Shown: positions 52,916 through 62,514, counted from the first letter of the stretch. The stretch is 64,000 nucleotides of DNA from Alishewanella jeotgali KCTC 22429 (GCF_000245735.1 NZ_AHTH01000005.1:124001-188000); one strand, 5' to 3'. The notes: generated from the letters alone by a model not told the origin. Translations and numbers: made by a program.

Positions 52916-54190
52916 CTATAAGCGCATATCGGCAGCCTGAGCCGGCAAAATATACTTTAAATCATATAACACAGCGTTAGGTTTACAGTAGCTACGAATA
53001 TCGGCGACAGATAAGGCTCTGAATTCGCGATGCCCCACCGCCAGAATAACAGCGTCGTAGCTGCCCGGCTGCAACTGGCTGACCGGCGTAACGCCATACT
53101 CATGTTCAGCCTCGGCTGGATTTGCCCAGGGATCATACACATCGGCATCAATACCAAATTCCGCAAGCTCAGCTAAAATATCCACGACTTTAGTATTTCG
53201 AATATCCGGGCAATTTTCTTTAAACGTCAGGCCCATTACCAATACATGCGAACCATTCACCTGTATTGATTTTTTCAGCATCGCCTTAATCAACTGCGAC
53301 ACCACATAGCGCCCCATACTATCGTTAATACGCCGTCCAGCCAGGATCACTTCAGGATGATATCCCACCGCCTGGGCTTTATGGGTTAGATAATATGGGT
53401 CGACCCCAATACAGTGCCCGCCAACCAGACCCGGCCGGAAAGGTAAAAAGTTCCATTTAGTACCGGCGGCCAGCAACACCTCTTCAGTATCAATGCCTAA
53501 CTTGTTGAAAATAACTGCTAGTTCATTAATTAAGGCAATATTTAAATCACGTTGAGTGTTTTCGATAACCTTTGCAGCTTCGGCCACCCGAATCGAGCTA
53601 GCCTGATAGGTTCCTGCGGTAATAATACTGGCATATAAAGAATCAACAAAATGCGCCACTTCGGGAGTGGAGCCAGACGTGACCTTTTTGATAGTGGTAA
53701 CGCGGTGCTCTTTGTCACCGGGATTGATCCGCTCTGGGCTGTAACCCGCAAAAAAATCAACGTTATACTTCAAGCCACTTCGACGTTCAATAACGGGTAC
53801 ACATACCTCTTCGGTAGCACCCGGATAAACTGTCGATTCAAAGATAACGATATCGCCGGCATTAATAACCTTACCAAGAGTATCAGAGGCCTTAATTAAG
53901 GGAGTTAAGTCAGGCTGGCGATGTTTATCGATAGGAGTTGGAACAGTAACAATATAAACGTTAGCTTGCTTTAAATCTGCAATATCATCACTAAACCACA
54001 AACGCTCCGCCTGGCTGAGTTCAGTGTCGGATACTTCCAGCGTATGGTCAGCCCCCAACTTCAACTGCGAAATACGCTGCGGATTAATATCAAAGCCCAA
54101 AGTCGAATAGGTTTTGCCAAACTCGACAGCTAATGGCAACCCAACATAGCCCAAACCAATAATCGCCAACCGCGTTTCAGATAACTTCAT
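52916..54190 (-). CDS. tviB: UDP-N-acetyl-D-glucosamine 6-dehydrogenase (TviB/WbpO-like)
   Basis: A 424-residue nucleotide-sugar dehydrogenase. N-terminal NAD fold [45 protein letters not shown], catalytic cysteine in [16 protein letters not shown] and C-terminal [16 protein letters not shown]. Closest in form to TviB/WbpO (UDP-GlcNAc to UDP-GlcNAcA). IS copy C lies 97 bp upstream of the start, so the original promoter may be displaced. Confidence 0.92.
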   Translation of the reverse strand: MKLSETRLAIIGLGYVGLPLAVEFGKTYSTLGFDINPQRISQLKLGADHTLEVSDTELSQAERLWFSDDIADLKQANVYIVTVPTPIDKHRQPDLTPLIKASDTLGKVINAGDIVIFESTVYPGATEEVCVPVIERRSGLKYNVDFFAGYSPERINPGDKEHRVTTIKKVTSGSTPEVAHFVDSLYASIITAGTYQASSIRVAEAAKVIENTQRDLNIALINELAVIFNKLGIDTEEVLLAAGTKWNFLPFRPGLVGGHCIGVDPYYLTHKAQAVGYHPEVILAGRRINDSMGRYVVSQLIKAMLKKSIQVNGSHVLVMGLTFKENCPDIRNTKVVDILAELAEFGIDADVYDPWANPAEAEHEYGVTPVSQLQPGSYDAVILAVGHREFRALSVADIRSYCKPNAVLYDLKYILPAQAADMRL

Positions 54191-54398
54191 ACCGGCACAT
54201 CCTTATGTATCCATTGCTTAAGAAATAAGCTATATCAAGTTTAGCAGATTGTCGAGGGTTGCTAGGGGTCAAATTGCGTGGGGGTCACCCATTAGCCTCT
54301 CGGTGTCAATAGCGTAACCAAACCCGCGCGCACGCAAGTGCGCGTATCTTTTATTCCTTGTAAACCAATAACCCTCGCATTTTAGTTCTCGTTGGTGG

Positions 54399-54667
54399 TT
54401 GCGATATATCGCTCCAGTCACCCATCAGGATCAAGGCTCTGGACTCACTGCGTCCGGCCCCTGGCTACTTGTAGCCCCAGAAAACCCTCTGTTCTCCCGC
54501 CTGTCCAAGTGATGCAGCTTTTGCTGCGACAGAATCATGGTTTTAAACCAACCCCTTGATGGCTCAGGCAGCAGGCGATGTTACGGCAAACAAGGTGAAA
54601 CAGCGTAGCAGTGCAATCAGATCTATGGTTTTACCAACCCCAAATACGGCATCAGCTACGCTGGGTA
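54399..54667 (-). ncRNA. Candidate bridge RNA region, copy C
   Basis: Identical to the region at 50512-50780 in copy B. The target-loop stem maps to 54601-54663. Confidence 0.5.
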
Positions 54668-54670
54668 AAC

Positions 54671-55687
54671 TCAGTTAAAGGCGCGCTTCACATCAAACTC
54701 TACCCCGTCTTTTAGCATGTTGTAGCAGGCTCTGGCCAGTTTGTGTGCCACGGCTTTCATCGCGACAACCTTTAAATTTTTAGCGCATTTACGTTGGTAA
54801 AATCGCTTGATTAATTCATCCGAGCCAATCGCAAAGTGCGCGGCCTCCATAAAAGCCCAGCACAGGTAACGGTTGCCACATTTGCGATTTCCTTCACCCT
54901 TTTTCTTACCGTTTGATTCGCGTTTTGACGTGACCATCCGGGCGTAAGAAGTAAAATTGCCGCAACTGTCAAACCGCGTAATATCACCGGTTTCCAGACA
55001 AATGGTCATCGATAAAATATCGCCAATCCCAGATACGGTTTTAAGCAGCTGAAAATCCTTGCAAGGCTTAAGTTGGCGTAACAGCTCAGCTTCTACAGCC
55101 TGAATTTGCTGTGCTAACGCTTGCATCACAGTCCAATTCGCCTGCAACGCCAGTAACTGCTCTGGCAACAGGGGCAGTGCGGCCACTTGCTCCGCTGTCC
55201 ATGTTTTAATAGTGTAGCTTGGTGTATCCCGGCCTAAATTGCGCATCAATAAATTCTTGATAGACAGCAGCTGGGTGGTCTTTTGCCGTACCAACTGCGC
55301 GCGTTTACGTGCTAAATCACGCAGAGCACGAGGCTCTTTCGGATAAATATAGCCACAGGGCAACAGGTCTATTCGCAGCAAATGCGCCAGGTGTCTGGCA
55401 TCGGCGAAGTCACCGCTGTATTTAAGGCCATCATAGACCACCACTGCCGCGGTGTTGACCAGACGAACCTCATAACCTTCCGCTTGCAGCGCATCGACCA
55501 GCCAATACCAGTTAAACGTTGATTCAACAGCAATAGTGTCAATCTGCTCTTTATACATGGCAAGTACCCCGAGAATAACCTGCGCATCATTCGGTAAACG
55601 CTTGGAATAAATGACCTTATCGTTTTTATCAATAATTACTAACACAGAATTATTGGAATGCAGGTCAATACCGACATACAATTTCAT
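54671..55687 (-). CDS. IS110/IS1111-family transposase, copy C
   Basis: Identical product to copies A and B, intact. It reads in the same direction as tviB. Confidence 0.95.
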   Translation of the reverse strand: MKLYVGIDLHSNNSVLVIIDKNDKVIYSKRLPNDAQVILGVLAMYKEQIDTIAVESTFNWYWLVDALQAEGYEVRLVNTAAVVVYDGLKYSGDFADARHLAHLLRIDLLPCGYIYPKEPRALRDLARKRAQLVRQKTTQLLSIKNLLMRNLGRDTPSYTIKTWTAEQVAALPLLPEQLLALQANWTVMQALAQQIQAVEAELLRQLKPCKDFQLLKTVSGIGDILSMTICLETGDITRFDSCGNFTSYARMVTSKRESNGKKKGEGNRKCGNRYLCWAFMEAAHFAIGSDELIKRFYQRKCAKNLKVVAMKAVAHKLARACYNMLKDGVEFDVKRAFN

Positions 55688-55778
55688 ACGGCCTCCTTGG
55701 AAATAGTTTTTTTCGACGTCAATCAAAAAATAGCTATTAACTCGGAGGCCGTCTAAGGGCCGCTTAGGCTAATGATTA

Positions 55779-55825
55779 TCAGGTCTTGCTTTTTGCCTTT
55801 TAAGCAAAAAGCAAGACCTGACCCC
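55779..55825. repeat. RAYT-associated palindrome, copy 8 (cut by IS copy C)
   Basis: CTTTTAA-loop type. Its outer left-arm bases (GGGG) are across the IS at 54281-54284. Two extra units TGACCCCAATCC follow on the right. Confidence 0.92.
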
Positions 55826-55850
55826 AATCCACATGACCCCAATCCAGCAG

Positions 55851-56150
55851 CTACTCCGGGAATTGCTGGCGGCGGATAGTGGCGAATTGCTTACGGCATA
55901 AGTAGAAGGTGATAGGTCTGGTGATCAGCGGGTATAAAATAACAAGCAACACAATATAACCAACAATCATCCAGCCCTCTGCTCTGGCAATTAAGATAAA
56001 CAGCACAGATAGAATCACTAGCTTAATGATATTAAGCGTAATTTTTGTAGGTGCAGGCAAGCGATCGGCTGCAGTACGAATAACTTGCATCCGCTGTGAG
56101 AAGTTTAACCCCTGCAATTCCGGGATACTCTGACTGTTGAAATAAATCAT
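55851..56150 (-). CDS. Small two-TM membrane protein of unknown function
   Basis: A 99-residue protein. A soluble N-terminus (LQGLNFSQRMQVIRTAADRL) is followed by two membrane helices (about 40-57 and 63-82) and a basic tail (CRKQFATIRRQQFPE). It may correspond to the DUF6170 family, but I am unsure. It is enclosed by palindrome copies on both sides, so linkage to the polysaccharide genes is doubtful. Confidence 0.65.
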   Translation of the reverse strand: MIYFNSQSIPELQGLNFSQRMQVIRTAADRLPAPTKITLNIIKLVILSVLFILIARAEGWMIVGYIVLLVILYPLITRPITFYLCRKQFATIRRQQFPE

Positions 56151-56169
56151 GGTTTACACCTCAAAACAC

Positions 56170-56254
56170 GGGGTCAGGTCTTGCTTTTTGCTTAATAAAA
56201 CACGGGGTCAGGTCTTGCTTTTTGCTTAAAAGGCAAAAAGCAAGACCTGACCCC
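56170..56254. repeat. RAYT-associated palindrome, copy 9, with an extra half-copy
   Basis: Half-palindrome at 56170-56193, then AATAAAACAC, then a full palindrome at 56204-56254 of the CTTTTAA type in reverse orientation. ACACGGGGTCAGG occurs at the start of both. Confidence 0.9.
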
Positions 56255-56275
56255 AATCACACAATCACAATCCGA

Positions 56276-58387
56276 CTAATCGAAGAATGTGTTACGGCTC
56301 TCAGTCAAATCGACTAATCTTACTGGTCGGTTCAGTGGCTGACCACCATCCCGCCCGATTGGGATCCATGGGATCTGTCCTCTGCCCTTAGAAGGTCTTA
56401 CTGAGAATAAGTCAAATGGGATCGATAAATAAAAGCCTTTAGTAAAACTGCCTTCACCGTAATCTGCTGAGGATACATTTGTGACAGCAGCATACGCACC
56501 TACAATCATGCCGCTGTCAAATCGCTTAGCAAAGTCCACGTTAACGCCCTTATCTTTCGCCAAAAACTGGCCGATATTGAAGGTTAAACGCGTATCGGGT
56601 AAGAAACTTGGCTGCCAATAGATGTTCACATGGCCTGTAAGAGTTTTGTAATCAAAAAAGCCAAAATCATTCTCGTAGGAGCGCTGCCGCACGTAGTTTA
56701 AATCAAAACCGACTGCAAAAGGACTATCAACTGGACGATACAGAATCTCGCCGCCTACACCACCATACATGGTTTCCAGATAGCCTGCGTAGGCCTGCGC
56801 AAAGATTGATGGTGCAATTTCTTTCTGCCAATGTCCAAACACATTGTCCATGCCGAATTTACTACGAGTAACATATTCACGTACATAAGTACGAACTCTG
56901 GGTAAATTAGATTCTAAGGCGTCAACTTTAAAGTTAAATTTATCAAAGTTCTCCAACAAGGTCAGTCGCAGATTACCCATCACACTAAATTGATTATTAA
57001 AGCGATAGCCTCCCGCTAAATAAACGCCCCCCTGATACATATAAAAATATTCTGGATTACCGAAAGACTGGATCCAGAACGTTTCCAAACCAGTAGAAAA
57101 GCCCCGATCATCATTCAGTGGAACCTTAGCAATGGAGTCAGGTTCTGGCTGCTGCCTTACGTATGTATCTCTGATAGTGGCTTCCAACTTATTAGCGTTC
57201 ACAGCCTCAACAAATGCATCAACATCAATTACCTTCTCAAGCATGGCCATGTTCGCCGAGTGCTCTACTATACGAATAGTCTTAACAGTTTCCGGCAACT
57301 GTGCCGCGATAGCGCGCCCAGCACGCTCAGTTGCCTCTTCGTCGTCGCGGTAACCGATGGGCACGCCATGCACAATAAACTCGTGCTCAGACATTTGTAT
57401 ACCTTTTGGCAACAAGCCTGCGTTATAAAACAGATTTCTGGTTAGAGTACTAAAGTTAACATTAGGAGATATCGTGGCACGATCTTCAGGCACAGCGATT
57501 TTTTCAGGCTTGATCTTAATCTGGCTTGCCGTATGCATATTAAAGGCATAATGCATACCAAAGCCCAGGGTATTACCCCGCTGATAATTTAGGTCAAAGG
57601 TAAAATCGCGCCATTTATAGGTTGCACCAAGATTCCAGCGTGAATCTTGCTGTAATGCCCCGGCGAAGTCCTGTACATAGTTATTACCATCGTACTCTAA
57701 TTTTAGTACCAGCGGCTGCCATGGCGTCTGATAGGATACGCCACCAAATACCGAAGCAGGTCCCCGGAAAAACTTTTTATATTCAATTTTACCACCCTGG
57801 CCACTAAAGCCTGAGTCACGTTGACAGAACGAATCTCTAAGTTCACAAAACGGATTCTTAATATTCCCTGCAGCTCCGAGATATCCCCATCCCATCCCCA
57901 AATGAAAATCGACGGCACCAAATTGCTTACTTAACGTAACAAATTCACTCTCAAAAAGCCCTGTACCACCAAAGTCACGCAAACCTACTGCAACCTGAGG
58001 TAAATACTGCCCTTCTTGCCAAAGTCGGAACTTCACATCCAAACCTTTATCTTTATAGGTTTGATCGTTGCTAAATCCGGGAGAATCGCTATACAAACGG
58101 GTCCTAACGTCAGTATAGCGAGCTGTCGCCTCCATCCATGGAAATAGCTGAATACTTACTGACCATAACCGGTACTCTTCATTATCTGTGTAATTAAGAG
58201 TCACATCACCGTCTGGCGCCATACGGGCAGTAGGTGTTTGAATCAGGCCAACACCACCATGCGCTGCCTGAGAGGCGCCTGCCGGATCGGGTTGCCAAGC
58301 TAATGACGTATTGGCAACAGCGACTGCAGCTGGCGAACATAGCAAAGCCAAAGCTGATAGTTTAAAAGCAGGTTTTACTTTCAACAT
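56276..58387 (-). CDS. yjbH: YjbH/GfcD-family exopolysaccharide outer-membrane protein
   Basis: A 703-residue exported protein with a signal peptide (LKVKPAFKLSALALLCSP to AVANT). The repeated beta-strand pattern fits a beta-barrel of the YjbH family: GGVGLIQTPTARMAPDGDV, YNDN-like TARYTDVRTRLY, GLDVKFRLWQEG and PRVRTYVREY. In E. coli, YjbEFGH is linked to an exopolysaccharide, and GfcD to group 4 capsule. It overlaps yjbG by one base (TAATG) and is the last gene of the operon. Confidence 0.88.
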   Translation of the reverse strand: MLKVKPAFKLSALALLCSPAAVAVANTSLAWQPDPAGASQAAHGGVGLIQTPTARMAPDGDVTLNYTDNEEYRLWSVSIQLFPWMEATARYTDVRTRLYSDSPGFSNDQTYKDKGLDVKFRLWQEGQYLPQVAVGLRDFGGTGLFESEFVTLSKQFGAVDFHLGMGWGYLGAAGNIKNPFCELRDSFCQRDSGFSGQGGKIEYKKFFRGPASVFGGVSYQTPWQPLVLKLEYDGNNYVQDFAGALQQDSRWNLGATYKWRDFTFDLNYQRGNTLGFGMHYAFNMHTASQIKIKPEKIAVPEDRATISPNVNFSTLTRNLFYNAGLLPKGIQMSEHEFIVHGVPIGYRDDEEATERAGRAIAAQLPETVKTIRIVEHSANMAMLEKVIDVDAFVEAVNANKLEATIRDTYVRQQPEPDSIAKVPLNDDRGFSTGLETFWIQSFGNPEYFYMYQGGVYLAGGYRFNNQFSVMGNLRLTLLENFDKFNFKVDALESNLPRVRTYVREYVTRSKFGMDNVFGHWQKEIAPSIFAQAYAGYLETMYGGVGGEILYRPVDSPFAVGFDLNYVRQRSYENDFGFFDYKTLTGHVNIYWQPSFLPDTRLTFNIGQFLAKDKGVNVDFAKRFDSGMIVGAYAAVTNVSSADYGEGSFTKGFYLSIPFDLFSVRPSKGRGQIPWIPIGRDGGQPLNRPVRLVDLTESRNTFFD

Positions 58388-59139
58388 TAAATAACCCTAT
58401 TTACCGCCAGTGCGAGAATTTGCTGATTTAAGCGAGCAAAGTCACCAGAAAACCAAGAAGTGCGAAAAGGAACAAACACCATAGCACCAGGAATGACCTC
58501 GATATGTTGTTCGCGCAGCTGTTGCCAGGTTACTCTAACAACCTGTCCATGAGGTTGAATGATATACAGATTTTGCCGATCGGCATTTTTAGAAAAAGGC
58601 AAATCATTCAGATAATACTGCAATGGTGTGGCAGAGCGATGGTCTAAATTGGTACTACGAGACAGCGCACCGAAGAAAAGAACATCATTCGGTCGGGGTT
58701 GAAGTAACAATTGATAGTGCCCGGCTTCAAATCTTGGGTTAAAAGCCAACTGCACACGAGCACGCTCGTAATCAATCTTAATCGAAACTCGCTGAGCCAC
58801 TTGCCAGGCAGCTATCTCACTTGCCAACACCTGCAATGATACCTGATTGGAACTGCTCGCCTTTTCAATCAACTGTTGTAGCAATAGCAAGGTTTGTTGT
58901 TTTTTCAGCTCGGGTTCAGAAGTGTTTGCCCGGAACAACTTACTCGCTGGCCAATACCAAGGCTGGTCAAACGCAACCGGCGCTAACACATCGACTAATC
59001 TGGGACTAGTAACAAACTGCTGCGTTTTACCGTTCACAACTACAACAACCTTAGCAGCTGGAGTATCTGCCGCATATCCAGCAACACACCAGCTCGCAAC
59101 AAAAACAACTAACAGTATCTGCTTAAACAAAGCTTTCAT
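58387..59139 (-). CDS. yjbG: YjbG/GfcC-family periplasmic protein
   Basis: A 250-residue periplasmic protein with a signal peptide (MKALFKQILLVVFVASW to YAA). The mature part has GfcC-like features: SPRLVDVLAPV, WYWPASKLFR and a C-terminal segment on fixed-point values (IIQPHGQVVRVTWQQL, IPGAMVFVPF). It is encoded between yjbF and yjbH with overlapping stops and starts, so they are translationally coupled. Confidence 0.87.
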   Translation of the reverse strand: MKALFKQILLVVFVASWCVAGYAADTPAAKVVVVVNGKTQQFVTSPRLVDVLAPVAFDQPWYWPASKLFRANTSEPELKKQQTLLLLQQLIEKASSSNQVSLQVLASEIAAWQVAQRVSIKIDYERARVQLAFNPRFEAGHYQLLLQPRPNDVLFFGALSRSTNLDHRSATPLQYYLNDLPFSKNADRQNLYIIQPHGQVVRVTWQQLREQHIEVIPGAMVFVPFRTSWFSGDFARLNQQILALAVNRVI

Positions 59140-59837
59140 CGGGCATCCTCCGCAATAGACAAACCACTGGCTGAAAGATGTCGTGCAATTTCACTAATAA
59201 ACACCAGTTCAAGCGCTGGATGCCCCGGTGCCAAAGTTTGAACGGTTTTCAATACTGTGCCACTACCCTGCTCCAACCAAAAAGTATTCTGCCAATTTTG
59301 ATCAAAACGCCAAAAACGCGACGGGCTCTCGTATGTGAGTTGTTCCGTTACTTTGATAACGGCAATGTCGTGCCCAAAGTATTGTAAGGTATGCCCTTTC
59401 TCAACATAAAAGTGTGAATTAACAACATAACCGTACTCACCTAGCTGCCAATCTATACCACGCAGCCAACGGCTGCCCGTAACAGGCGACTTTAAAGGAT
59501 CGCTGTTCACATTACTGGTAAAAATTAAATCATTTTCCATACCTATGGTACGAATAATACGCCCATTGTCGGTAACCAGCATTGCATGGTTCTGATCTAT
59601 CCACTTTAACTGGTTGTTATCGATAAAAACCAATCCCAAGGCCACTCTGGGCGCATCACCCAAGCGCACATAAAGCAAGTCGTTGTTGGCCTGCTGAAGC
59701 TCTCCCCAAGTGACATCGACATCAGCAACAGGCGTAAAAGCAAATTTAACAAGGTCTATATAGGCTTTATAAGTGCCCGAGCAGGAACTTAAGAGAACGC
59801 AAAGTAAAATTAGCGGTATCCATTTGGCAGGAAACAT
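59136..59837 (-). CDS. yjbF: YjbF/GfcB-family lipoprotein
   Basis: A 233-residue lipoprotein with lipobox LLSSC (about residues 15-19). The mature domain is all-beta (LLYVRLGDAPRVALGLVFI, LVTDNGRIIRTIGMENDLI, LTYESPSRFWRFDQNWQNTF), matching YjbF/GfcB. Overlaps yjbG by four bases. A terminator separates it from yjbE upstream. Confidence 0.87.
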   Translation of the reverse strand: MFPAKWIPLILLCVLLSSCSGTYKAYIDLVKFAFTPVADVDVTWGELQQANNDLLYVRLGDAPRVALGLVFIDNNQLKWIDQNHAMLVTDNGRIIRTIGMENDLIFTSNVNSDPLKSPVTGSRWLRGIDWQLGEYGYVVNSHFYVEKGHTLQYFGHDIAVIKVTEQLTYESPSRFWRFDQNWQNTFWLEQGSGTVLKTVQTLAPGHPALELVFISEIARHLSASGLSIAEDAR

Positions 59838-59860
59838 AGGGCTAAACTCTAAAAAAGTGC

Positions 59861-59888
59861 AAAAAAAACCGCCATAAGGCGGCTTTTT
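59861..59888 (-). terminator. Terminator/attenuator between yjbE and yjbF
   Basis: On the minus strand GAAAAAGCCGCC-ttat-GGCGG followed by TTTTTTTT. It lies between yjbE and yjbFGH and should lower expression of the last three genes relative to yjbE. Confidence 0.85.
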
Positions 59889-59900
59889 CGTAACACTCGC

Positions 59901-60320
59901 TTAAATGCGAGTGATGATAGCAGGATAGGTTCTTACAACAGGTACTGTGATAGTACTTGTAGCAGTACCTGTACCAGTAACGGTTACCGTAACGCTATTA
60001 TTAGTACAAACACCATCTACCGGAGGTGCATCGCCTTCATTACAAATAAGCGTGAATTCCGGTTCTTCAGGATCTGTACCACCGCCACCTTCATCCGGAG
60101 GTAAAATGTCATTACTCTTAGCGTTAGCGATGATGGCAGCAGCAACAGTTGCTGCAATACCCGTAGCAATTGCCGTAGACACGGCGAAACCACCAACACT
60201 AGTAACTTGAGTGGTAGCCTGAGCAGGATTTGGGCCACGATTATCAGTTTGCGCGTTAGCAACGCTCACAACAGTAAGTGACATGGCCAAGGCCAGTGCC
60301 GATACAGCTAATTTTTTCAT
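59901..60320 (-). CDS. yjbE: YjbE/GfcA-like small secreted protein
   Basis: A 139-residue protein with a Sec signal peptide (MKKLAVSALALAMSLTVV to ANA). The mature part has an Ala-rich helical stretch, an acidic Gly-rich linker (PPDEGGGGTDPEEPE), two cysteines (LICNEG and GVCTNN) that could pair, and a Thr/Val-rich tail (TVTVTGTGTATSTITVPVV). It is longer than E. coli YjbE, but position and composition fit. GAGGG precedes the ATG. Confidence 0.75.
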   Translation of the reverse strand: MKKLAVSALALAMSLTVVSVANAQTDNRGPNPAQATTQVTSVGGFAVSTAIATGIAATVAAAIIANAKSNDILPPDEGGGGTDPEEPEFTLICNEGDAPPVDGVCTNNSVTVTVTGTGTATSTITVPVVRTYPAIITRI

Positions 60321-60411
60321 CTAAGCTTCCCTCTTTTAATAAGCCAAACTGGCGTAACAATAACTTAAAACAGTGTAATTGGCAACCAAACTCGCCCATG
60401 TAACCAAATGT

Positions 60412-62409
60412 TCACGCTATCTGCTGAGAAGTGCTGGAATTCACCACACCTAATTCAGTCACTGATGCGGTATTTGCAGCAGTTGAGATAGTCGCTACTT
60501 TAGCTACCTGTTCTTTAGTAACCACTGCACAGGAGGCGTTTACCACCAAATCACTGGTTGCGTTGCTGTAATTGAACTCCGTGGGCGCACTGCGGATAAG
60601 CTCAATGATTTCCTCGACAGCAAAACGCTCACATGCGGTATCCAAACGCTCTAACAGATGCAGCATCTCCGGCCAGGTTAAACAAAGCTCGTCTGCAGCC
60701 ATAATACGGCTATGGTCAGTTTTACGAACATTATTACCTACCAGCAGCTCTTCATACAGCTTTTCGCCCGGCCGTAAACCGCTAAATTGAATTTCAATAT
60801 CGCCATTGGGGTGCTCTGCATCGCGTACTTCCAGGCCCATTAAGTGGATCATGCGGCGGGCTAAGTCGGCTATACGAACCGGCTCGCCCATATCTAATAC
60901 AAACACATCGCCGCCTTTACCCATAGCACCGGCTTGAATTACCAGCTGCGAGGCTTCGGGTATGGTCATAAAATAACGGATAATATCTTTATGAGTTACC
61001 GTTACCGGGCCGCCTTTGCGAATTTGCTCTCGGAACAAGGGCACCACAGAGCCAGACGAGCCCAAAACATTACCAAAACGCACCATACAAAAGCGGGTTT
61101 GACTCTGGTGCTGTGCCAGACCCTGCAATACCAGTTCTGCCAAGCGTTTCGAAGCACCCATTACATTGGTAGGGCGCACCGCTTTATCGGTAGAAATAAG
61201 TACAAAGGTTTCTACCCCTGCTTTAATGGCCGCTTCGGCGGTATACCAGGTGCCAAATACATTATTGCGCACCCCTTCGACAACATTGTATTCCACCAGC
61301 GGAACATGCTTATAAGCGGCAGCATGGTATACCGTTTGAACGCCAAAGGTACGCATTACCGTTTCTAAGCGGCTCTGGCGCTGCACAGTGCCCATTACCG
61401 GCACCAGGTTTACGTCTAATCCCTCGTTGGCAATCGTTTGTTTAAGTTCGCGCTCTATGGCATATAACGAATATTCTGATAACTCAAACAACACCAAAGT
61501 AACAGGTTCACACATTACAATTTGCCGACATAGTTCGGAGCCAATAGAACCACCGGCACCGGTAACCATAACAACCTTGCCTTTAATATTGGCATGCAGC
61601 AGCTTTTTCTTGGGGGCTACCGGGTCGCGTCCCAGTAGGTCTTCAATTTTTACATCCTGTAACTCGTCAATTCGCATACTGCCATTTACCAGATCACTCA
61701 TCCCTGGAATAGACAATACCGGAATAGGTAGCTCTTCAAGCTTATCTAACACTTCTCTGCGCCGTGAACGACTGGCCGAAGGCATAGCAAGCAAAATACG
61801 ACCAATACTGCGCTGCTTAATTATACTGGCAATATTTTCTGGGCCACTAACTGGGATACCTAAAATGGTAGAGCGTTGCAAAGTCGTATCATCGTCAACA
61901 AACATCACCGGGTGGTACTGTTCGCCGTTTATAAGCGCTTGAGCAAGCTGACGACCCGACGAACCAGCGCCATAAATCAACACCCGGGTTTTATGGCTGT
62001 TATTACTTGGTTGCAGTACTAAACGAGCCCCCAATCGAATGCCACCAGAGCTTACTAGTGCAAGCAAGGCATACACTACAACCAGATTAGTTTTATCCTG
62101 TACGCCCAAACCGGCAAAAAGCAGAGCTAAGATAACGCCGCTGGCGATAATGCCGAACAATACAGCACCAAGCGCATGCTGTCCCATATAACGAATTACG
62201 GCGCGATATAGGCCTAACTTAGTGAAAACCAGCAAGGTAAGCGGCAACGTTACTGCAAAAGCGAGTACCATTGTTTGAAATTGGCTTACGTTTCCATTTT
62301 GAGTAAGCACAAAGGCCAGCAGCAACGACAAGGTTAAAAATACGGTATCTATTACTACTGAAATTATGCGCTTAACCGAACGCGGTAGCGCCAGCAACCA
62401 TGCAAGCAT
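60412..62409 (-). CDS. Membrane-bound UDP-GlcNAc 4,6-dehydratase family protein (CapD/WbpM/PglF type)
   Basis: A 665-residue enzyme with four N-terminal membrane helices (about 15-115), a CoA-binding-like Rossmann domain (VLIYGAGSSGRQLAQALI) and an SDR catalytic domain (VMVTGAGGSIGSELCRQIV, LISTDKAVRPTNVMGASKR, where Met replaces the usual Tyr of YxxxK as in PglF/WbpM). These start synthesis of 6-deoxy amino sugars such as QuiNAc or bacillosamine. The last 70 residues are an unusual Ser/Thr/Val-rich tail. Confidence 0.9.
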   Translation of the reverse strand: MLAWLLALPRSVKRIISVVIDTVFLTLSLLLAFVLTQNGNVSQFQTMVLAFAVTLPLTLLVFTKLGLYRAVIRYMGQHALGAVLFGIIASGVILALLFAGLGVQDKTNLVVVYALLALVSSGGIRLGARLVLQPSNNSHKTRVLIYGAGSSGRQLAQALINGEQYHPVMFVDDDTTLQRSTILGIPVSGPENIASIIKQRSIGRILLAMPSASRSRRREVLDKLEELPIPVLSIPGMSDLVNGSMRIDELQDVKIEDLLGRDPVAPKKKLLHANIKGKVVMVTGAGGSIGSELCRQIVMCEPVTLVLFELSEYSLYAIERELKQTIANEGLDVNLVPVMGTVQRQSRLETVMRTFGVQTVYHAAAYKHVPLVEYNVVEGVRNNVFGTWYTAEAAIKAGVETFVLISTDKAVRPTNVMGASKRLAELVLQGLAQHQSQTRFCMVRFGNVLGSSGSVVPLFREQIRKGGPVTVTHKDIIRYFMTIPEASQLVIQAGAMGKGGDVFVLDMGEPVRIADLARRMIHLMGLEVRDAEHPNGDIEIQFSGLRPGEKLYEELLVGNNVRKTDHSRIMAADELCLTWPEMLHLLERLDTACERFAVEEIIELIRSAPTEFNYSNATSDLVVNASCAVVTKEQVAKVATISTAANTASVTELGVVNSSTSQQIA

Positions 62410-62514
62410 TTTTTACTCCATCGTGCTGGTTTCAGTTACCAGCACTAGTTACATCTATCAAGCTGCTGAGTATAGCAGTTAAGCAGTCTAAATGCAGCAG
62501 AAAGCCGCCAGCGC

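Larger units (their letters stand above)
54288..55778 (-). mobile_element. IS1111-type element, copy C (1,491 bp)
   Basis: Same length and ends as copies A and B; shared TCA at 54285-54287 and 55779-55781. GGGGTCA is on the left and the rest of a palindrome on the right, as in copy A. It separates tviB-wbpP from the genes upstream in the polysaccharide block. Confidence 0.93.

Noticed and set aside
32443-56254. Palindromes as a CRISPR array or attC/integron cassette sites
   Set aside because: They are single palindromes scattered between unrelated genes, with no regular spacers, no Cas genes and no integron integrase.
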